From Azonexus hydrophilus (GTDB lineage Bacteria; Pseudomonadota; Gammaproteobacteria; Burkholderiales; Rhodocyclaceae): a stretch of DNA of 64,000 nt. The translations under genes were made by a program, and so were the position numbers. Location of the stretch: NCBI RefSeq assembly GCF_001956855.1, contig NZ_MTHD01000005.1, positions 124,001 through 188,000 on the forward strand, given 5' to 3'. Shown piece after piece: positions 1 through 10,500 of this stretch (its first letter is position 1; each line of letters starts with the position of its first letter). The notes beneath the pieces were generated by a model. That model was not told the origin of the DNA. It saw nothing but the letters and a program-made list of their open reading frames with translations, and made no database searches.

Positions 1-908
1 GCCTGTGGGGCGTCTATGTCGGCGTCAGCGTGCTGTGCATCGTTGCTTACCGGCTGACCGGCATGAGCTGGTTCGATGCCGTCTGCCACGGCTTCTCGAC
101 GATGGGTCTCGGTGGTTTTTCGACCCATGATGCCAGCTACGGCTATTTCAATTCACCGGCGATCGAGGCCGTCGCCATTGTCTTCATGCTCATCGCCGGG
201 ATGAACTTCGGCACGCTTTTCCTTGCCGTCAGCCGTCGTTCCGCCCGGCCTTACCTGCATGATCCGGAAGCGCGCTGGTTCATCGGCGTTTGCGTATTCT
301 CGGTCTTGCTGATCGCCATCTTCCTCCGGGTTCAGGGCGTTTATCCGGACATGGGGCTGGCCTTGCGCCATGCTGCGTTCAATGTCGTGTCGATCGCCAC
401 GACCACTGGATACGCCAGTGTCGACTTTGCCCTGTGGCCGATGTTCGCGCCGTTATGGATGCTCTTCCTGTGCAGTTTTGCCACCAGTGCCGGATCGACC
501 GGCGGTGGCATCAAGATGGCGCGGGCGCTGTTGCTGTACAAGCAGGTCCATCGCGAAATCGTCCGGGCAATGCATCCGAATGCCGTTTACAGTGTACGCA
601 TGGGCGGTCAGGTGGCGCCGCAGGGCATCCTGTTCGCTGTGTTGGCCTTCGGTTTCATGTACATGGTCAGCATTGTCTCGCTGACGCTGCTCATGGTATT
701 CACCGGCCTTGACGTGGTGACGGCCTTTACCGCCATCGTCGCGTCGGTCAACAACACCGGTCCGGGTCTCGGGGAAGTCGGGCCGTCTACCACCTTTGCC
801 GTCCTCGAGGACTTTCAGACCTGGGTCTGCATTTTTGCCATGTTGCTCGGACGCCTGGAGATTTTTACCCTGCTGGTGGTGTTGACCCCGGCATTCTGGC
901 GACGCTGA
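1..908 (+). CDS. trkH: TrkH-type potassium uptake membrane subunit, C-terminal part
   Basis: The reading frame is already open at the window edge, so only about the last 300 residues are present. TrkH/KtrB proteins form the K+-conducting channel of the Trk system in the inner membrane. The visible part has several hydrophobic segments and the family's glycine-containing pore-loop regions (STMGLGGFSTHD near the start, SATTTGYAS and SAGSTGGGIKM in the middle, SVNNTGPGLGEVG near the end). These repeated S/T-T/N-T-G-type loops are the selectivity elements of the family. It ends 16 bases before trkA, its NAD-binding regulatory partner, so the two are very probably one operon. The start codon and upstream promoter lie outside the window. 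Confidence 0.93.
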   Translation, partial: LWGVYVGVSVLCIVAYRLTGMSWFDAVCHGFSTMGLGGFSTHDASYGYFNSPAIEAVAIVFMLIAGMNFGTLFLAVSRRSARPYLHDPEARWFIGVCVFSVLLIAIFLRVQGVYPDMGLALRHAAFNVVSIATTTGYASVDFALWPMFAPLWMLFLCSFATSAGSTGGGIKMARALLLYKQVHREIVRAMHPNAVYSVRMGGQVAPQGILFAVLAFGFMYMVSIVSLTLLMVFTGLDVVTAFTAIVASVNNTGPGLGEVGPSTTFAVLEDFQTWVCIFAMLLGRLEIFTLLVVLTPAFWRR

Positions 909-924
909 GCGAAGAAAGCCGTAT

Positions 925-2307
925 ATGAACATCCTCATCCTCGGTGCCGGACAGGTCGGCGCCAGTCTGGCCGAAGCGCTGGTGTCCGAAGCCAACGACA
1001 TCACGCTGATCGACATGAATCCGGAACCGCTCGGTCAGCTGGCCGACCGGCTCGATGTACGCACGGTCGTTGGCAACGCCGCTTTTCCTTCGGTCCTGCG
1101 CGATGCCGGCATCGAGTCGGCGGATCTGCTGGTGGCGGTGACCCAGTCCGATCAGTCGAACCTAGTGGCCTGCAAGGTGGCGCACAGCCAGTTCGGTGTG
1201 CCGACACGGATTGCCCGTTTGCGCTCGCCGGATTTTCTCGATCCGGTGCTGTTGTCGACCGACAATTTCGCCGTCGATTTTGCGCTGTGTCCCGAGCAGG
1301 AAATCAGCGATTACATCGCCAAGCTGATCGAATATCCCGAGGCGCTGCAGGTTGTCGAATTTGCCGATGGCCGGGTGACGATGGTCGGCGTACGGGCCTA
1401 CGACGGTGGGCTGCTGGTCGGCAAGCCGATCCGCGCCATGCGCGAGCATTTGCCGGCCGGGGTCGACGCCCGTATCGCGGCGATTTTCCGCGATACGCGG
1501 GCCATCGATCCGGATGGCGATACGGTGATCCGGGCAGGTGACGAGGTATTCCTGCTCGCTGCCAGCGACCATATCCGTACCGTCCTGAAGGAACTGCGGC
1601 GGATGCAGAAACCGGTGCGCCGGCTGATGATCGCCGGTGCCGGCAATGTCGGTTCCCGCGTCGCCCGCCGTCTGGAAAACAGCTACGAGGTCAAGGTTGT
1701 CGAGAGCCGGGCGCAGCGGGCCTCGCTGGTGGCTGGCTGGCTCGATCACGCCGTCGTGCTGGCCGGCGAGGCGACCGATGAGACCCTGCTGCAACGCGAG
1801 GACATTGCCGGCATGGACATGTTCCTGGCGCTGACCAACGATGACGAAAACAACATCATGGCCGCGTCGCTGGCCAAGCGCCTGGGTTGTCGGCGCGTGC
1901 TCGCGCTGATCAATCGCGAAGCCTATGCCGACATGGTCCAGGGCGGACCGATCGATATTGGTCTGTCACCCGCCCAGGTGTCGATCGGCAGCCTGCTGAC
2001 GCACGTCCGCCAGGCCGACGTGGCACGCGTGCACAGCCTGCGTCGCGGTGCCGCCGAGGCGCTGGAGCTGGTGGTGCGCGGCGACCGCCGCAGTTCGCGC
2101 GTGGTCGGACGGCGGATCGATGAACTGCCGGAAATCCGTGGTGCCAGCATCGCCGCCGTCGTACGGGCCGGTCTGGTGATCATTCCCCATCACGACACGA
2201 TGATCGAGGCTGGCGATCACGTTGTCGTCTTCTGTACGCGCAAGCGCCATATCGCGGCGGTGGAGAAGCTGTTCCGGCCGGTCAACTCGCTGTTTTCGTT
2301 CGCCTAG
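925..2307 (+). CDS. trkA: Trk potassium uptake regulatory NAD-binding protein TrkA
   Basis: This 460-residue protein is a tandem RCK protein that binds nucleotides on the cytoplasmic face of the TrkH channel and gates K+ uptake. Two Rossmann RCK_N domains are visible: the first opens with GAGQVG at residues 7-12 and the second with GAGNVG near residue 236. Each is followed by an RCK_C domain, the last ending near residue 450. The length matches E. coli TrkA (458). It starts 16 bases after trkH, which fixes the partnership. Its stop codon overlaps that of the convergent trmA gene by a few bases. Confidence 0.96.
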   Translation: MNILILGAGQVGASLAEALVSEANDITLIDMNPEPLGQLADRLDVRTVVGNAAFPSVLRDAGIESADLLVAVTQSDQSNLVACKVAHSQFGVPTRIARLRSPDFLDPVLLSTDNFAVDFALCPEQEISDYIAKLIEYPEALQVVEFADGRVTMVGVRAYDGGLLVGKPIRAMREHLPAGVDARIAAIFRDTRAIDPDGDTVIRAGDEVFLLAASDHIRTVLKELRRMQKPVRRLMIAGAGNVGSRVARRLENSYEVKVVESRAQRASLVAGWLDHAVVLAGEATDETLLQREDIAGMDMFLALTNDDENNIMAASLAKRLGCRRVLALINREAYADMVQGGPIDIGLSPAQVSIGSLLTHVRQADVARVHSLRRGAAEALELVVRGDRRSSRVVGRRIDELPEIRGASIAAVVRAGLVIIPHHDTMIEAGDHVVVFCTRKRHIAAVEKLFRPVNSLFSFA

Positions 2308-3392
2308 CGGCGCTGCAACAGCAGGCCACATTCCAGGTGGTGGGTGTAGGGAAACTGGTCGAACACTGCCGACGCGGCGATGCGATGCGTGGCCTGCAGC
2401 GCGGCGACATTGTCGCGCAGCGTCTGCGGATTGCACGAGATGTACAGGATGTTGTCAAAACCGGCGGCCAGTTCCAGCGTCGCCGGGTCCAGCCCGCTGC
2501 GCGGCGGATCGAGGAAGATGGTCGAGAAAGCGTGGGCGGCGAGGTCGATGCCCTGCATGCGCTGGAAAGTCTCGCGACCGCTGAGCGCGGCGCTGATTTC
2601 CTCGCTCGACATGCGCACGATGGCGGTGTTGCCGACCGCGTTGGCTTCCAGGTTGTACAGCGCGGCCTTGACCGATGACTTGCTCACCTCGGTGGCCAGC
2701 ACCTTGCCGAACAGCGGTGCCAGTGCGATGGTGAAATTGCCGTTGCCGCAATAGAGTTCAAGCAGGTCGCCACCGAGCGGCGCAGCCTGGGCGCAGGCCC
2801 AGCCAAGCATCTGCCGGTTCACGTTGCCATTGGGCTGGCTGAAGCTGCCTTCGAACTGCTGGTAATGCAGCTGACGGTCGTTCAGCGCAAAGGATTCGAG
2901 TACCCAGTCGCGGTCGATGACGAGTTTCTGTCCCTTGCTGCGGCCGATGACGCCGATCTGCAATGTCTCGGCCAGTTCGCGGGCTGCCGCTTCCCAGCTT
3001 GCGTCGAGCTTGCGGTGGTAGATCAGCGTGACCAGCATTTCGCCGCTGAGCGTGGCCAGGAAGTCGACGGAAAACAGCCGGTTGTTCAGCGCCGGGCGTT
3101 GCAGGATGGCGGCGCGCAGGCGCGGCATCAGCGTGCAGATGGCCGCGTCGGCGGCCGCGAATTCCTGCATCAGCACCGGTTCGCGCGGATTCTCCGGGTT
3201 GAACATGGCGTAATCCCACGCATCGCCATGGTGCCAGACACGGAATTCGACACGCAGCCGGTAGTGCAGCGGCGCCGATTCGAACACCGCCGGTTCGGGT
3301 ACATCGAAGGCGGCGAAATCGTCCTTGAAACGGGCGATTTTTTCCGCCAGTTGCGCGGGGTAGAGGGCGGGGTCGAGAACGGGCAGGGGCAT
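2304..3392 (-). CDS. trmA: tRNA (uracil-5-)-methyltransferase TrmA
   Basis: The protein makes 5-methyluridine at position 54 of tRNA using S-adenosylmethionine. The open frame extends further upstream, but the start MPLPVLDPALYPAQLAEK gives 362 residues, close to the usual 366 and homologous to the known N-terminus. The SAM-binding motif LLELYCGNGNFTIALA lies in the middle, DPPRSGLD follows, the nucleophilic cysteine is C320 in YISCNPQTL, and the C-terminal FDQFPYTHHLECG block with the catalytic glutamate is intact. There is no TRAM domain, which separates it from RlmD. It is convergent with trkA and divergent from the MFS gene. Confidence 0.95.
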   Translation of the reverse strand: MPLPVLDPALYPAQLAEKIARFKDDFAAFDVPEPAVFESAPLHYRLRVEFRVWHHGDAWDYAMFNPENPREPVLMQEFAAADAAICTLMPRLRAAILQRPALNNRLFSVDFLATLSGEMLVTLIYHRKLDASWEAAARELAETLQIGVIGRSKGQKLVIDRDWVLESFALNDRQLHYQQFEGSFSQPNGNVNRQMLGWACAQAAPLGGDLLELYCGNGNFTIALAPLFGKVLATEVSKSSVKAALYNLEANAVGNTAIVRMSSEEISAALSGRETFQRMQGIDLAAHAFSTIFLDPPRSGLDPATLELAAGFDNILYISCNPQTLRDNVAALQATHRIAASAVFDQFPYTHHLECGLLLQRR

Positions 3393-3525
3393 GGTGCTGG
3401 CGGGGCGGCAGAAATACGGAAGGGGCGGACTATAACGCGTGCCGGCACAATGCAGAAGCAGATGCCGCCTGGCCACGGTTTCCGGCTGCTTCAGCTATGC
3501 TTGCGCAAAAAACGCCTGGTCTGCC

Positions 3526-4692
3526 ATGAATCCTGTCTTCGTCATCGTTCTCGCCCAGCTCTTCGGTACTTCGCTGTGGTTCTCCGCCAACAGCGCCGCC
3601 GACGCGCTGGTGCTCGCCTGGGGCATCGGCGCTGCCGATATCGGTACGCTGACCAATGCCGTGCAACTGGGCTTCATCATCGGCACCCTGGGTTTCGCGC
3701 TGACCGGTCTGGCCGACCGTTTTGCCGCCAGCCGGATATTTGCCGTCTGCGCGCTGCTTGGCGCCGGCGCCAACGCGGCGTTCGCACTGTGGGCGACCGA
3801 CCTGCAGGCTGCCGTGCCGCTGCGTTTCCTGGTCGGGCTCTGCCTGGCCGGCGTCTACCCGCTGGGCATGAAGCTGGTGGTGACCTGGGTGCCGGAACGG
3901 GCTGGTGCAGCGCTGGCCTGGCTGGTCGGCATGCTGACGCTGGGGACGGCGCTGCCGCATGGCATCCGTTTCCTGGGTGGCGGCCTGTCCTGGCCGATGA
4001 CGATGCTGTGTTCGTCAGCGCTGGCGGTGGTCGCTGCGGCGATGATCCTGCGCCTTGGCGACGGGCCGCACCTGCAGCGCCGGCACGGTGCGCCGCCACT
4101 GCGTTTGGGGCGGGTGCTGCATGCCTTTTCGATCCCGGCGTTCCGGGCTTCGGCGCTCGGTTATTTTGGCCATCAGTGGGAGTTGTACGCGTTCTGGACG
4201 CTGGTTCCGGTGCTGCTCGCCGGCAGCGGTGTGGCACCGGCGGGCAGTTTGCAACTGGCCGGCTGGTCGTTTGTCGTTGTCGGCATCGGTTCGCTCGGCT
4301 GCGTGCTCGGCGGCTACTGGAGCCGGCGCATCGGCAGCGCGCGCGTCGCGGCCAGCGCATTGGCCGGTTCGGCCTTGTGCTGCCTGCTGTTTCCGCTGAG
4401 CGCCGGCTGGCCGGCCTGGCTGACGCTGGCCTTGCTGCTGTGCTGGGGATTCAGCGTCGTCGCCGACTCGCCGCATTTCTCGGCGCTGTCGGCGCGTGCC
4501 TGTCCGCCGGAAATTGTCGGCAGTGCGCTGGCATTCCAGAATGCAATCGGGTTCGCCATCACGCTGGTGTCGATCCAGCTGGGTACGCGCTGGATCGGCG
4601 ACTGGGGCAGCCTCGTCGCGTGGTTCCTGCTGCCCGGTCCGTTGCTCGGCCTGCTCGGGTTGTGGCCCTTGTGGCGGCGGCCTGCCTCTTAG
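3526..4692 (+). CDS. Major facilitator superfamily transporter
   Basis: A 388-residue membrane protein with about twelve hydrophobic segments. The loop [13 protein letters not shown] after the second segment matches the MFS motif A region between helices 2 and 3. The N-terminal region [22 protein letters not shown] resembles the CynX/NimT-like or general efflux MFS groups; the substrate cannot be told. The start at 3526 is chosen because it begins directly at the first membrane helix, while the longer frame upstream has no membrane-protein character. It is divergent from trmA and its stop overlaps the convergent VF530 gene. Confidence 0.85.
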   Translation: MNPVFVIVLAQLFGTSLWFSANSAADALVLAWGIGAADIGTLTNAVQLGFIIGTLGFALTGLADRFAASRIFAVCALLGAGANAAFALWATDLQAAVPLRFLVGLCLAGVYPLGMKLVVTWVPERAGAALAWLVGMLTLGTALPHGIRFLGGGLSWPMTMLCSSALAVVAAAMILRLGDGPHLQRRHGAPPLRLGRVLHAFSIPAFRASALGYFGHQWELYAFWTLVPVLLAGSGVAPAGSLQLAGWSFVVVGIGSLGCVLGGYWSRRIGSARVAASALAGSALCCLLFPLSAGWPAWLTLALLLCWGFSVVADSPHFSALSARACPPEIVGSALAFQNAIGFAITLVSIQLGTRWIGDWGSLVAWFLLPGPLLGLLGLWPLWRRPAS

Positions 4693-4919
4693 TCGGCGCG
4701 GCGGCGCAGCATGTAAACGTACAGCGACTCCACCCGTTCCCGCGCCCAGGGCGTGCGGCGCAGGAATTTCAGGCTGGAAGCGATGCTCGGATCGACGTTG
4801 AAGCAGCGGATGTCGATCTGCCGGCCGAGCTCAGCCCAGCCGTAATGCTCGACCAGTTGCTGGAGGATGGCCTCCAGCGTGATGCCGTGCAGTGGGTTGT
4901 TCGGTTGGGCTGACGTCAT
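4689..4919 (-). CDS. VF530 / DUF2132 family small protein
   Basis: A 76-residue protein carrying the family pattern [21 protein letters not shown], followed by [28 protein letters not shown]530 proteins are small, conserved DNA-binding-like folds of unknown role. It lies 12 bases after the ycaO-like gene on the same strand and is probably co-transcribed with it. The length is normal for the family. Confidence 0.85.
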   Translation of the reverse strand: MTSAQPNNPLHGITLEAILQQLVEHYGWAELGRQIDIRCFNVDPSIASSLKFLRRTPWARERVESLYVYMLRRRAD

Positions 4920-4931
4920 TTTTCCTTCAAA

Positions 4932-6656
4932 TCAGGTGTTGACCGCAACAGGATGGGCCTTGGCGTATTCTGCCAGAAGGCTCTGGTGCAGTGCGCAGCC
5001 GGCGAGTTCCAGGCCGGGCGAGGCGAGGTCGAAGAAGCGGACTTCGCCGTCGATCAGGTCGGTCGCCAGATCCAGCGTTTCCTCACCGTAAAGCGCGACC
5101 AGCGCGTCTTCGTAGACGTTCGGGTCTTCCATTTCGAGCAGCGTGGCGATGCACTGGTAGGTGCGGCGGCGCTGGGCGTCGAGCTGGTCGAACTGGCGGA
5201 TCCACTCGCAGCCTTCGCGCACCGCGTCCATGTCGCCGGCGGCCAGGCCGAGCAGCGTCTTCAATTCGCCGATGCGCAGGTCGGCCCACAGCGAACCGGC
5301 ATCCGGTGCCAGACCGATCAGTGCGGCGACCGGCTTTTCGTCGACCAGGTTCATGTCGTTGATGACGTCGAGCAGTTCGCCGGCTTCGTCGTCGTCGAGG
5401 TCGGCCAGGTGCAGGATGGCCGGGCGGATGACGGCGCCGTTGCTGTTGTTTTCCCATTCCAGGTCGTCGACCGGGTAGATCTCGGACATGCCGGGGACCA
5501 GGATGCGGCAGGCGTAAACGCCGAGGTGGTCGAATTCGGCGACGTAGATGTTGTGGCCGTCGGCGTGGATGCGCTCGCACAGCCAGGCGTAGTCGTCGGC
5601 GGTGCTGCTGCTGAAGTTCCAGTCGGCAAAGTCGAAGTTGGCGGTTTCGCTGAGGAAATTCCAGTGCACGATGCCGCTCGAATCCACGAAGTGGATTTCG
5701 ATGTTCGGCGCGCTGGCGACTTCCTCGAGATCGAATCCCGGCGGCGGGAAGCCGTCGAGTGCCTCAAGGGCGCGACCCTGCAGCAGTTCGGTGAGGGCGC
5801 GTTCGAGCGCGATCTCGAAGCGCGGGTGCGCGCCGAAGCTGGCAAAGACGCCCTGGTCGCGCGGGTTGAGCATGGTCACGCAGAGCACCGGGTAACGGCC
5901 GCCGAGCGAGGCATCCTTGACCAGGATGCCGAAACCGGCAGCGCGCAGCCCGGCAATGCCGGCGGCGATGCCCGGGTAGCGGGCGATGACTTCTTCCGGT
6001 ACGTCCGGCAGGCACAGACCTTCGGAAATGACCTTGAACTTGACGTGGCGTTCGAGGATTTCGGCCAGCGCCTGGGCGCGTGCTTCGGCCGGGGTGTTGC
6101 CGGCCGACATGCCGTTGCTGACGTAAAGGTTGCTGATGATGTTGACCGGGAAGTAAACGGACAGGCCATCGCTCTGGCGGACGTAGGGAATGGCGCAGAT
6201 GCCACGCTCGTAGTTGCCGCTGTTCATGTCCACCAGCGCACCGGCCGGGATGCTGCCTTCCGGGTTGTAGAAGGCCTGCAGTTCGGGCGTCAGCAATTCT
6301 GCCGGCCAGGCGTCGTCGACCGCAGGAAACCAGCGTTCGCGCGGATAGTGGGTGAAGTCACGATTGGCGATGGTCTCGCCGAGGTAGTAGTGATTCCAGA
6401 AATAATTGCACGATAGACGCTCGAAGAATTCGCCGAGGGCGCTGGCCCGTGCCGCCAGTTCGCTGGCGCCCTTGCCATTGGTGAACATCAGCGGGCAGGC
6501 ACGGTTGCGGACATGCACCGACCACACGCTGTCTACCGGGTTCAGCCAGGAGCACTCCTCGACGTCGAAGCCCAACGCAGCGAGCTTGCCCTGCATGGTG
6601 GCGATGGAGTGTTCGAGCGAGGCGTCCTTGCCCGGTATGAAGTGTTCAGTTTGCAT
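4932..6656 (-). CDS. ycaO: YcaO-domain protein, E. coli YcaO type
   Basis: A 574-residue protein close to the length of E. coli YcaO (586). YcaO domains use ATP to activate amide backbones; the stand-alone E. coli protein has been linked to beta-methylthiolation of ribosomal protein S12 together with RimO. The ATP-binding YcaO core is recognisable in the first 400 residues (GKGASELAARASALGEFFERLSCNY, SNGMSAGNTPAEARAQALAEILERHVK, ERALTELLQGR), followed by a C-terminal tetratricopeptide-like helical region. No azole or thioamide precursor peptide or RimO gene is nearby, so a housekeeping role is more likely than RiPP synthesis. It is followed at 12 bases by the VF530 gene. Confidence 0.9.
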   Translation of the reverse strand: MQTEHFIPGKDASLEHSIATMQGKLAALGFDVEECSWLNPVDSVWSVHVRNRACPLMFTNGKGASELAARASALGEFFERLSCNYFWNHYYLGETIANRDFTHYPRERWFPAVDDAWPAELLTPELQAFYNPEGSIPAGALVDMNSGNYERGICAIPYVRQSDGLSVYFPVNIISNLYVSNGMSAGNTPAEARAQALAEILERHVKFKVISEGLCLPDVPEEVIARYPGIAAGIAGLRAAGFGILVKDASLGGRYPVLCVTMLNPRDQGVFASFGAHPRFEIALERALTELLQGRALEALDGFPPPGFDLEEVASAPNIEIHFVDSSGIVHWNFLSETANFDFADWNFSSSTADDYAWLCERIHADGHNIYVAEFDHLGVYACRILVPGMSEIYPVDDLEWENNSNGAVIRPAILHLADLDDDEAGELLDVINDMNLVDEKPVAALIGLAPDAGSLWADLRIGELKTLLGLAAGDMDAVREGCEWIRQFDQLDAQRRRTYQCIATLLEMEDPNVYEDALVALYGEETLDLATDLIDGEVRFFDLASPGLELAGCALHQSLLAEYAKAHPVAVNT

Positions 6657-6699
6657 TCGGTCTCTTTACGTTGGGGGTGAGCGGTGGCGATCGGCGGGT

Positions 6700-7185
6700 T
6701 CAGTGCTTGCGTGATTTTGGCAGCGGCTTGCGCTGGCGCTGGCCGGGACGGGCCTGCGGGAGTTCCGGTTTTGGCTTGGGCATCAGCAGGTTCTTGCCGG
6801 TGCCGGCGGCCGAAGCGCGATGGGCGAGCATGGCGGCGCGCAGCGTTGGCGCGGCGATGACGACGGCCGGAGCTTCTTCTTTCGGCTGGTGGGCGCCGAG
6901 CAGGCCGCGCAGTTCGAACAGGCGCTGCTCGTATTCGGCCTTGCGCGGCAGGATGCGGATCAGGCCTTCGGCCACCGGCGTCAGGCCGACGCGCTCGCCG
7001 TCGGCGACCAGCAGGCCGGCGTTGCCGAGGCGGACGAAGGCTTCGCTGAGCTTGTCTTCGGACGGGATGTTGCCCTGGACCAGGTCGATGGCAGCCATGA
7101 TTTCGATGGCTTCGGCCGGGCGGCGCTTGGCGGCCATGGCGGTGGCGAGGAGGAGAAGGACGTCGACGTCGTGGATGGGATGCAT
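6700..7185 (-). CDS. Hypothetical protein with basic C-terminal tail
   Basis: I do not recognise this gene. The start MHPIHDVDVLLLLATAMAAKRRPAEAIEIM gives 161 residues; the frame is open further upstream but that part is compositionally unlike protein. The first 90 residues are helical and resemble a small winged-helix-like domain (FVRLGNAGLLVADGERVGLTPVAEGL). The tail after residue 130 is very basic and proline-rich (PKPKPELPQ, RQRKPLPKSRKH), suggesting nucleic-acid or ribosome contact. It precedes ycaO by 43 bases on the same strand, so an operon with ycaO and the VF530 gene is likely. Confidence 0.65.
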   Translation of the reverse strand: MHPIHDVDVLLLLATAMAAKRRPAEAIEIMAAIDLVQGNIPSEDKLSEAFVRLGNAGLLVADGERVGLTPVAEGLIRILPRKAEYEQRLFELRGLLGAHQPKEEAPAVVIAAPTLRAAMLAHRASAAGTGKNLLMPKPKPELPQARPGQRQRKPLPKSRKH

Positions 7186-7501
7186 GGCTGACCTGTTCTG
7201 GAATTCTGGGATGTGCCGGGGCCGCGGGCGTGATGGGCAGCGAGAGTGGAGCTTCGTGATGCTGCCGCCGGGGGCTGGTCTGGCGAATCGAGCAGTGTAA
7301 GGCTTGCGCGCCTCGATTGCAGGGAAGAATGCATCAATTATCATGATTTTCTGCGGTCGACCGCAAAAATGCCGAAAAATCCTCCCGCTTTCGCCCGGGA
7401 AAAGCGCTTCGGATAGGGATAGAATCCACTACCGGACCGTTCTCCCGGTCGACCATCGATATTCCGGCGCCAGCCGATGCAACAAGGATGTACCAGCCGC
7501 C
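7186..7501. other. Divergent intergenic region
   Basis: This 316-base region separates the divergent unknown gene and the CBS-domain kinase, so it must hold both promoters. It contains the 14-base perfect palindrome TGCGGTCGACCGCA at 7352-7365, a copy of the dispersed motif described in the findings, and a near copy (CGGTCGACC) at about 7447. An AAGGA ribosome binding site sits just before the kinase start at 7502. I see no further gene. Confidence 0.6.
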
Positions 7502-10500
7502 ATGAGTTCCGTTTCTGCGCTACGGCTTTGCGACATTGCCAGCACCGAGGTGCTGACGGTTGATGTTGCAACGCCGCTGGGAACAGCGATCGCACATCTC
7601 GCCGAAAAATACGTGTCGTCGCTGGTGGTGGTTGATGCCGGCAAGCCGGTCGGCATTCTGACCGAGTGGGATTTGCTGCGCCTGCTGCGCCAGGGCTTTG
7701 CCGAGGATATCCCGGTGCGCAAGGTGATGAGTGCGCCGCTGGTGACGACGCGCCCGGAAATCGATTTTGCCGCCGCCCAGCTGATGATGTCGAGCCACGG
7801 CATCCGCCACCTGGTGCTGGTCGATGGCAACGGCGACTTGCGCGGCCTGGCCAGCGAGAGCGATTTCCGTCGCCAGCTCAACCATGACCTGTTCGAGGCC
7901 ATCCGCAACCTGAACGCGATCATCGAGCGCGGCGAGCCGATGCTGGCGCCGGATCGCCCCTTGCTCGAAGTGCTCAACCTGATGGCTGACCACCATCTCG
8001 ACCACATGCTGGTTGGCCGTGACGGGGTGGCCGAGGGCATCATCACCGAACGCGACCTGCCGCGCCTGATGGCGGCGAAGGCTGACATCCGGAAAATCAC
8101 CGCCGGCTGCATCATGTCGTCGCCATTGCATACCGTCGATGAAAACATCTCGGTGGCCGAAGCGGCGCGGCAAATGGAAGCCTTGCATTTGCGGCATCTG
8201 GTCGTCATCGGCGGTGATGGCCGGATGCTCGGCGTGGTCAGCCAGCATCGCCTGCTCGAACGGCTGAGTGTGGTGCTGATGGAGAACGGGCGCAGCCGTC
8301 TGGCCAGCCAGCTTGAAGTCGTGCTGGAGGCCACCGGCGTCGGTACCTGGGAGTACGACCACCGGCGCGACCTGATGATTCGCAGCGCCACCCTGAACAG
8401 CGTTCTCCAGTTTGATCGCGGCAATGTTTTCGAGTCCTTCGATGATGTCCTGTTGCGGATCGAGGCAGAGGACCGGGAAAAAGTGCGCCGGGCCTTTCAT
8501 GAGCAGTTGAACGAGGAAGACGGGCAATTCGCGATCGACTACCGGGTGCGCGATGGCGAGGGACGGATCCGCTGGTTCAGTTCGCGCGGTCGGGTCATCG
8601 AGCGCAATGCCCACGGCTGGCCGATCAGTTCGGCCGGCGTCGCCATCGACATCAATGCGCAGAAGGTCCACGAAGCGGAGCTGCAGCGCAGCGAGGCACG
8701 CTTTCGCAGCCTGCTCGAAAACGCCCCGCTGCCGATGGGTTACATCAATGCCCGGCGCGAGGTCGTGTTCATCAACCGGCGCTTCACCGAACTATTCGGC
8801 TATACGCGTGACGATGTGCCGGATCTCCGGACCTGGTCCACCCAGGCCTATCCGGACCCGGTTTACCGGGAGACGGTGGGCACCTTGTGGTCCGATGCAG
8901 TGAAAAACGCCCAGGTGACCCAGACCGCGATTGCGCCGATCGAGTGCAATGTCACCTGCCGCAACGGGCGCGTCGGCATTGTCGAGATTGCCGGCGTGAT
9001 GCTGGAAGCGGATTGCCTGGTGACCTTCATCGATGTCACCGAGCAGCGCGAGCAGCAGCAATTGCTCGAATTCGGCAATGCCATCCTGCACCACATATCG
9101 ACCGGTGCGCCGCAGGCCGAGGTGCTCGAGTACATCTGCCGCGAGATCGAGGATCGCGATCCGGCCATGCGCTGCTCCATCCTGCTGCTCGATGAGGCGG
9201 GCGAGCATCTGCACGGCGGCGTCGCCCCGAGCTTGCCGCCGGCATACAACGCACTGGTGGACGGCGTGCCGATCGGTCCGGCCGCCGGCTCCTGCGGGAC
9301 TGCCGCCTACCTCGGCAAGGAAGTGTTCGTTGCCGATATCGCCAGCGATCCCTTGTGGGCGAACTACAAGAATCTGGCACTGGCGCACGGGCTGGCTGCC
9401 TGCTGGTCGTCGCCCATCGTGTCGACCGAAGGCAAGGTGCTCGGCACCTTCGGCATCTACTGGCTGGCGCCGCGTCCGGAAGTCAGCCAGATCGCCCGGC
9501 ACCATGTCGAAGCGGCAACGACGCTGGCGGCGATCGCCATCGAAAGCGCGCAACGGGAAGCGGTCATGCTCGCCATGCTGGAAGACCAGCGGCAGACCGA
9601 AGCGCAATTGCGCAAACTGTCGCAGGCGGTGGAACAGAGCCCGGTTGCCGTGGTCATTACCGACCTGGAGGCGCGCATCGAGTACGTCAACCAGGCTTTC
9701 GTCAATGTCAGTGGCTATCCGGCAGAAGAGTTGCTTGGACAGAATCCGAGGCTGTTGCAGAGCGGGTTGACGCCGAAAACCCAATACGAAGTGATGTGGT
9801 CAACGCTGCAGAAAGGCGAAAACTGGCTGGGGCAACTGACCAACAAGAACAAGCAGGGCGAGATCTACTACGAATACGCGGTGATTTCGCCCATTCGCCA
9901 GTCCGACGGGCGGGTCACCCATTACCTGGCGGTCAAGCAGGATATTACCGAGCGCAAGCGGATCGGCGAGGAACTCGACCGGCACCGCCATCATCTGGAA
10001 GAACTGGTCAGTCAGCGTACGGCCGAACTGGAAACAGCAATGGCTGCAGCCGAAGTGGCGAACCGGGCGAAGTCGGCCTTCCTTGCCAACATGAGCCACG
10101 AAATCCGCACGCCGATGAATGCCATCGTCGGCCTTGCCCACCGCCTGCTGAAGCAGACGGCCGAGAGCGAACAGAAGGCGCATCTGGCGATGATCAAGGC
10201 CTCGGCCGATCACCTGTTGTCGGTGATCAACGACATTCTCGACTTGTCGCGCATCGAGGCCGGCAAGCTCGAACTGGCCCAGACCGACTTCAACCTGCCG
10301 GAACTGCTTGAACGGACCCTTGGCCTGGTCCGCGAAAGGGCGCAGGCCAAGGGACTGCAACTGCATCTCGATGCACCGGAGATGCCGCTGCTGGTGCATG
10401 GCGATCCCACCCGATTGTCGCAGGCGCTGCTCAATTACCTGAGCAATGCCATCAAATTTACCGAGCAGGGTTCAATCGCCTTGCGTGGCCGTGTGCAAGG

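Noticed and set aside
2865..4913. A 682-codon + strand frame covering trmA and the MFS gene in another frame
   Set aside because: Shadow frame; both underlying genes are clear.
4932..6656. ycaO as part of a thiazole/oxazole peptide cluster
   Set aside because: No precursor peptide, dehydrogenase, E1-like protein or exporter is adjacent, and the length matches E. coli YcaO.
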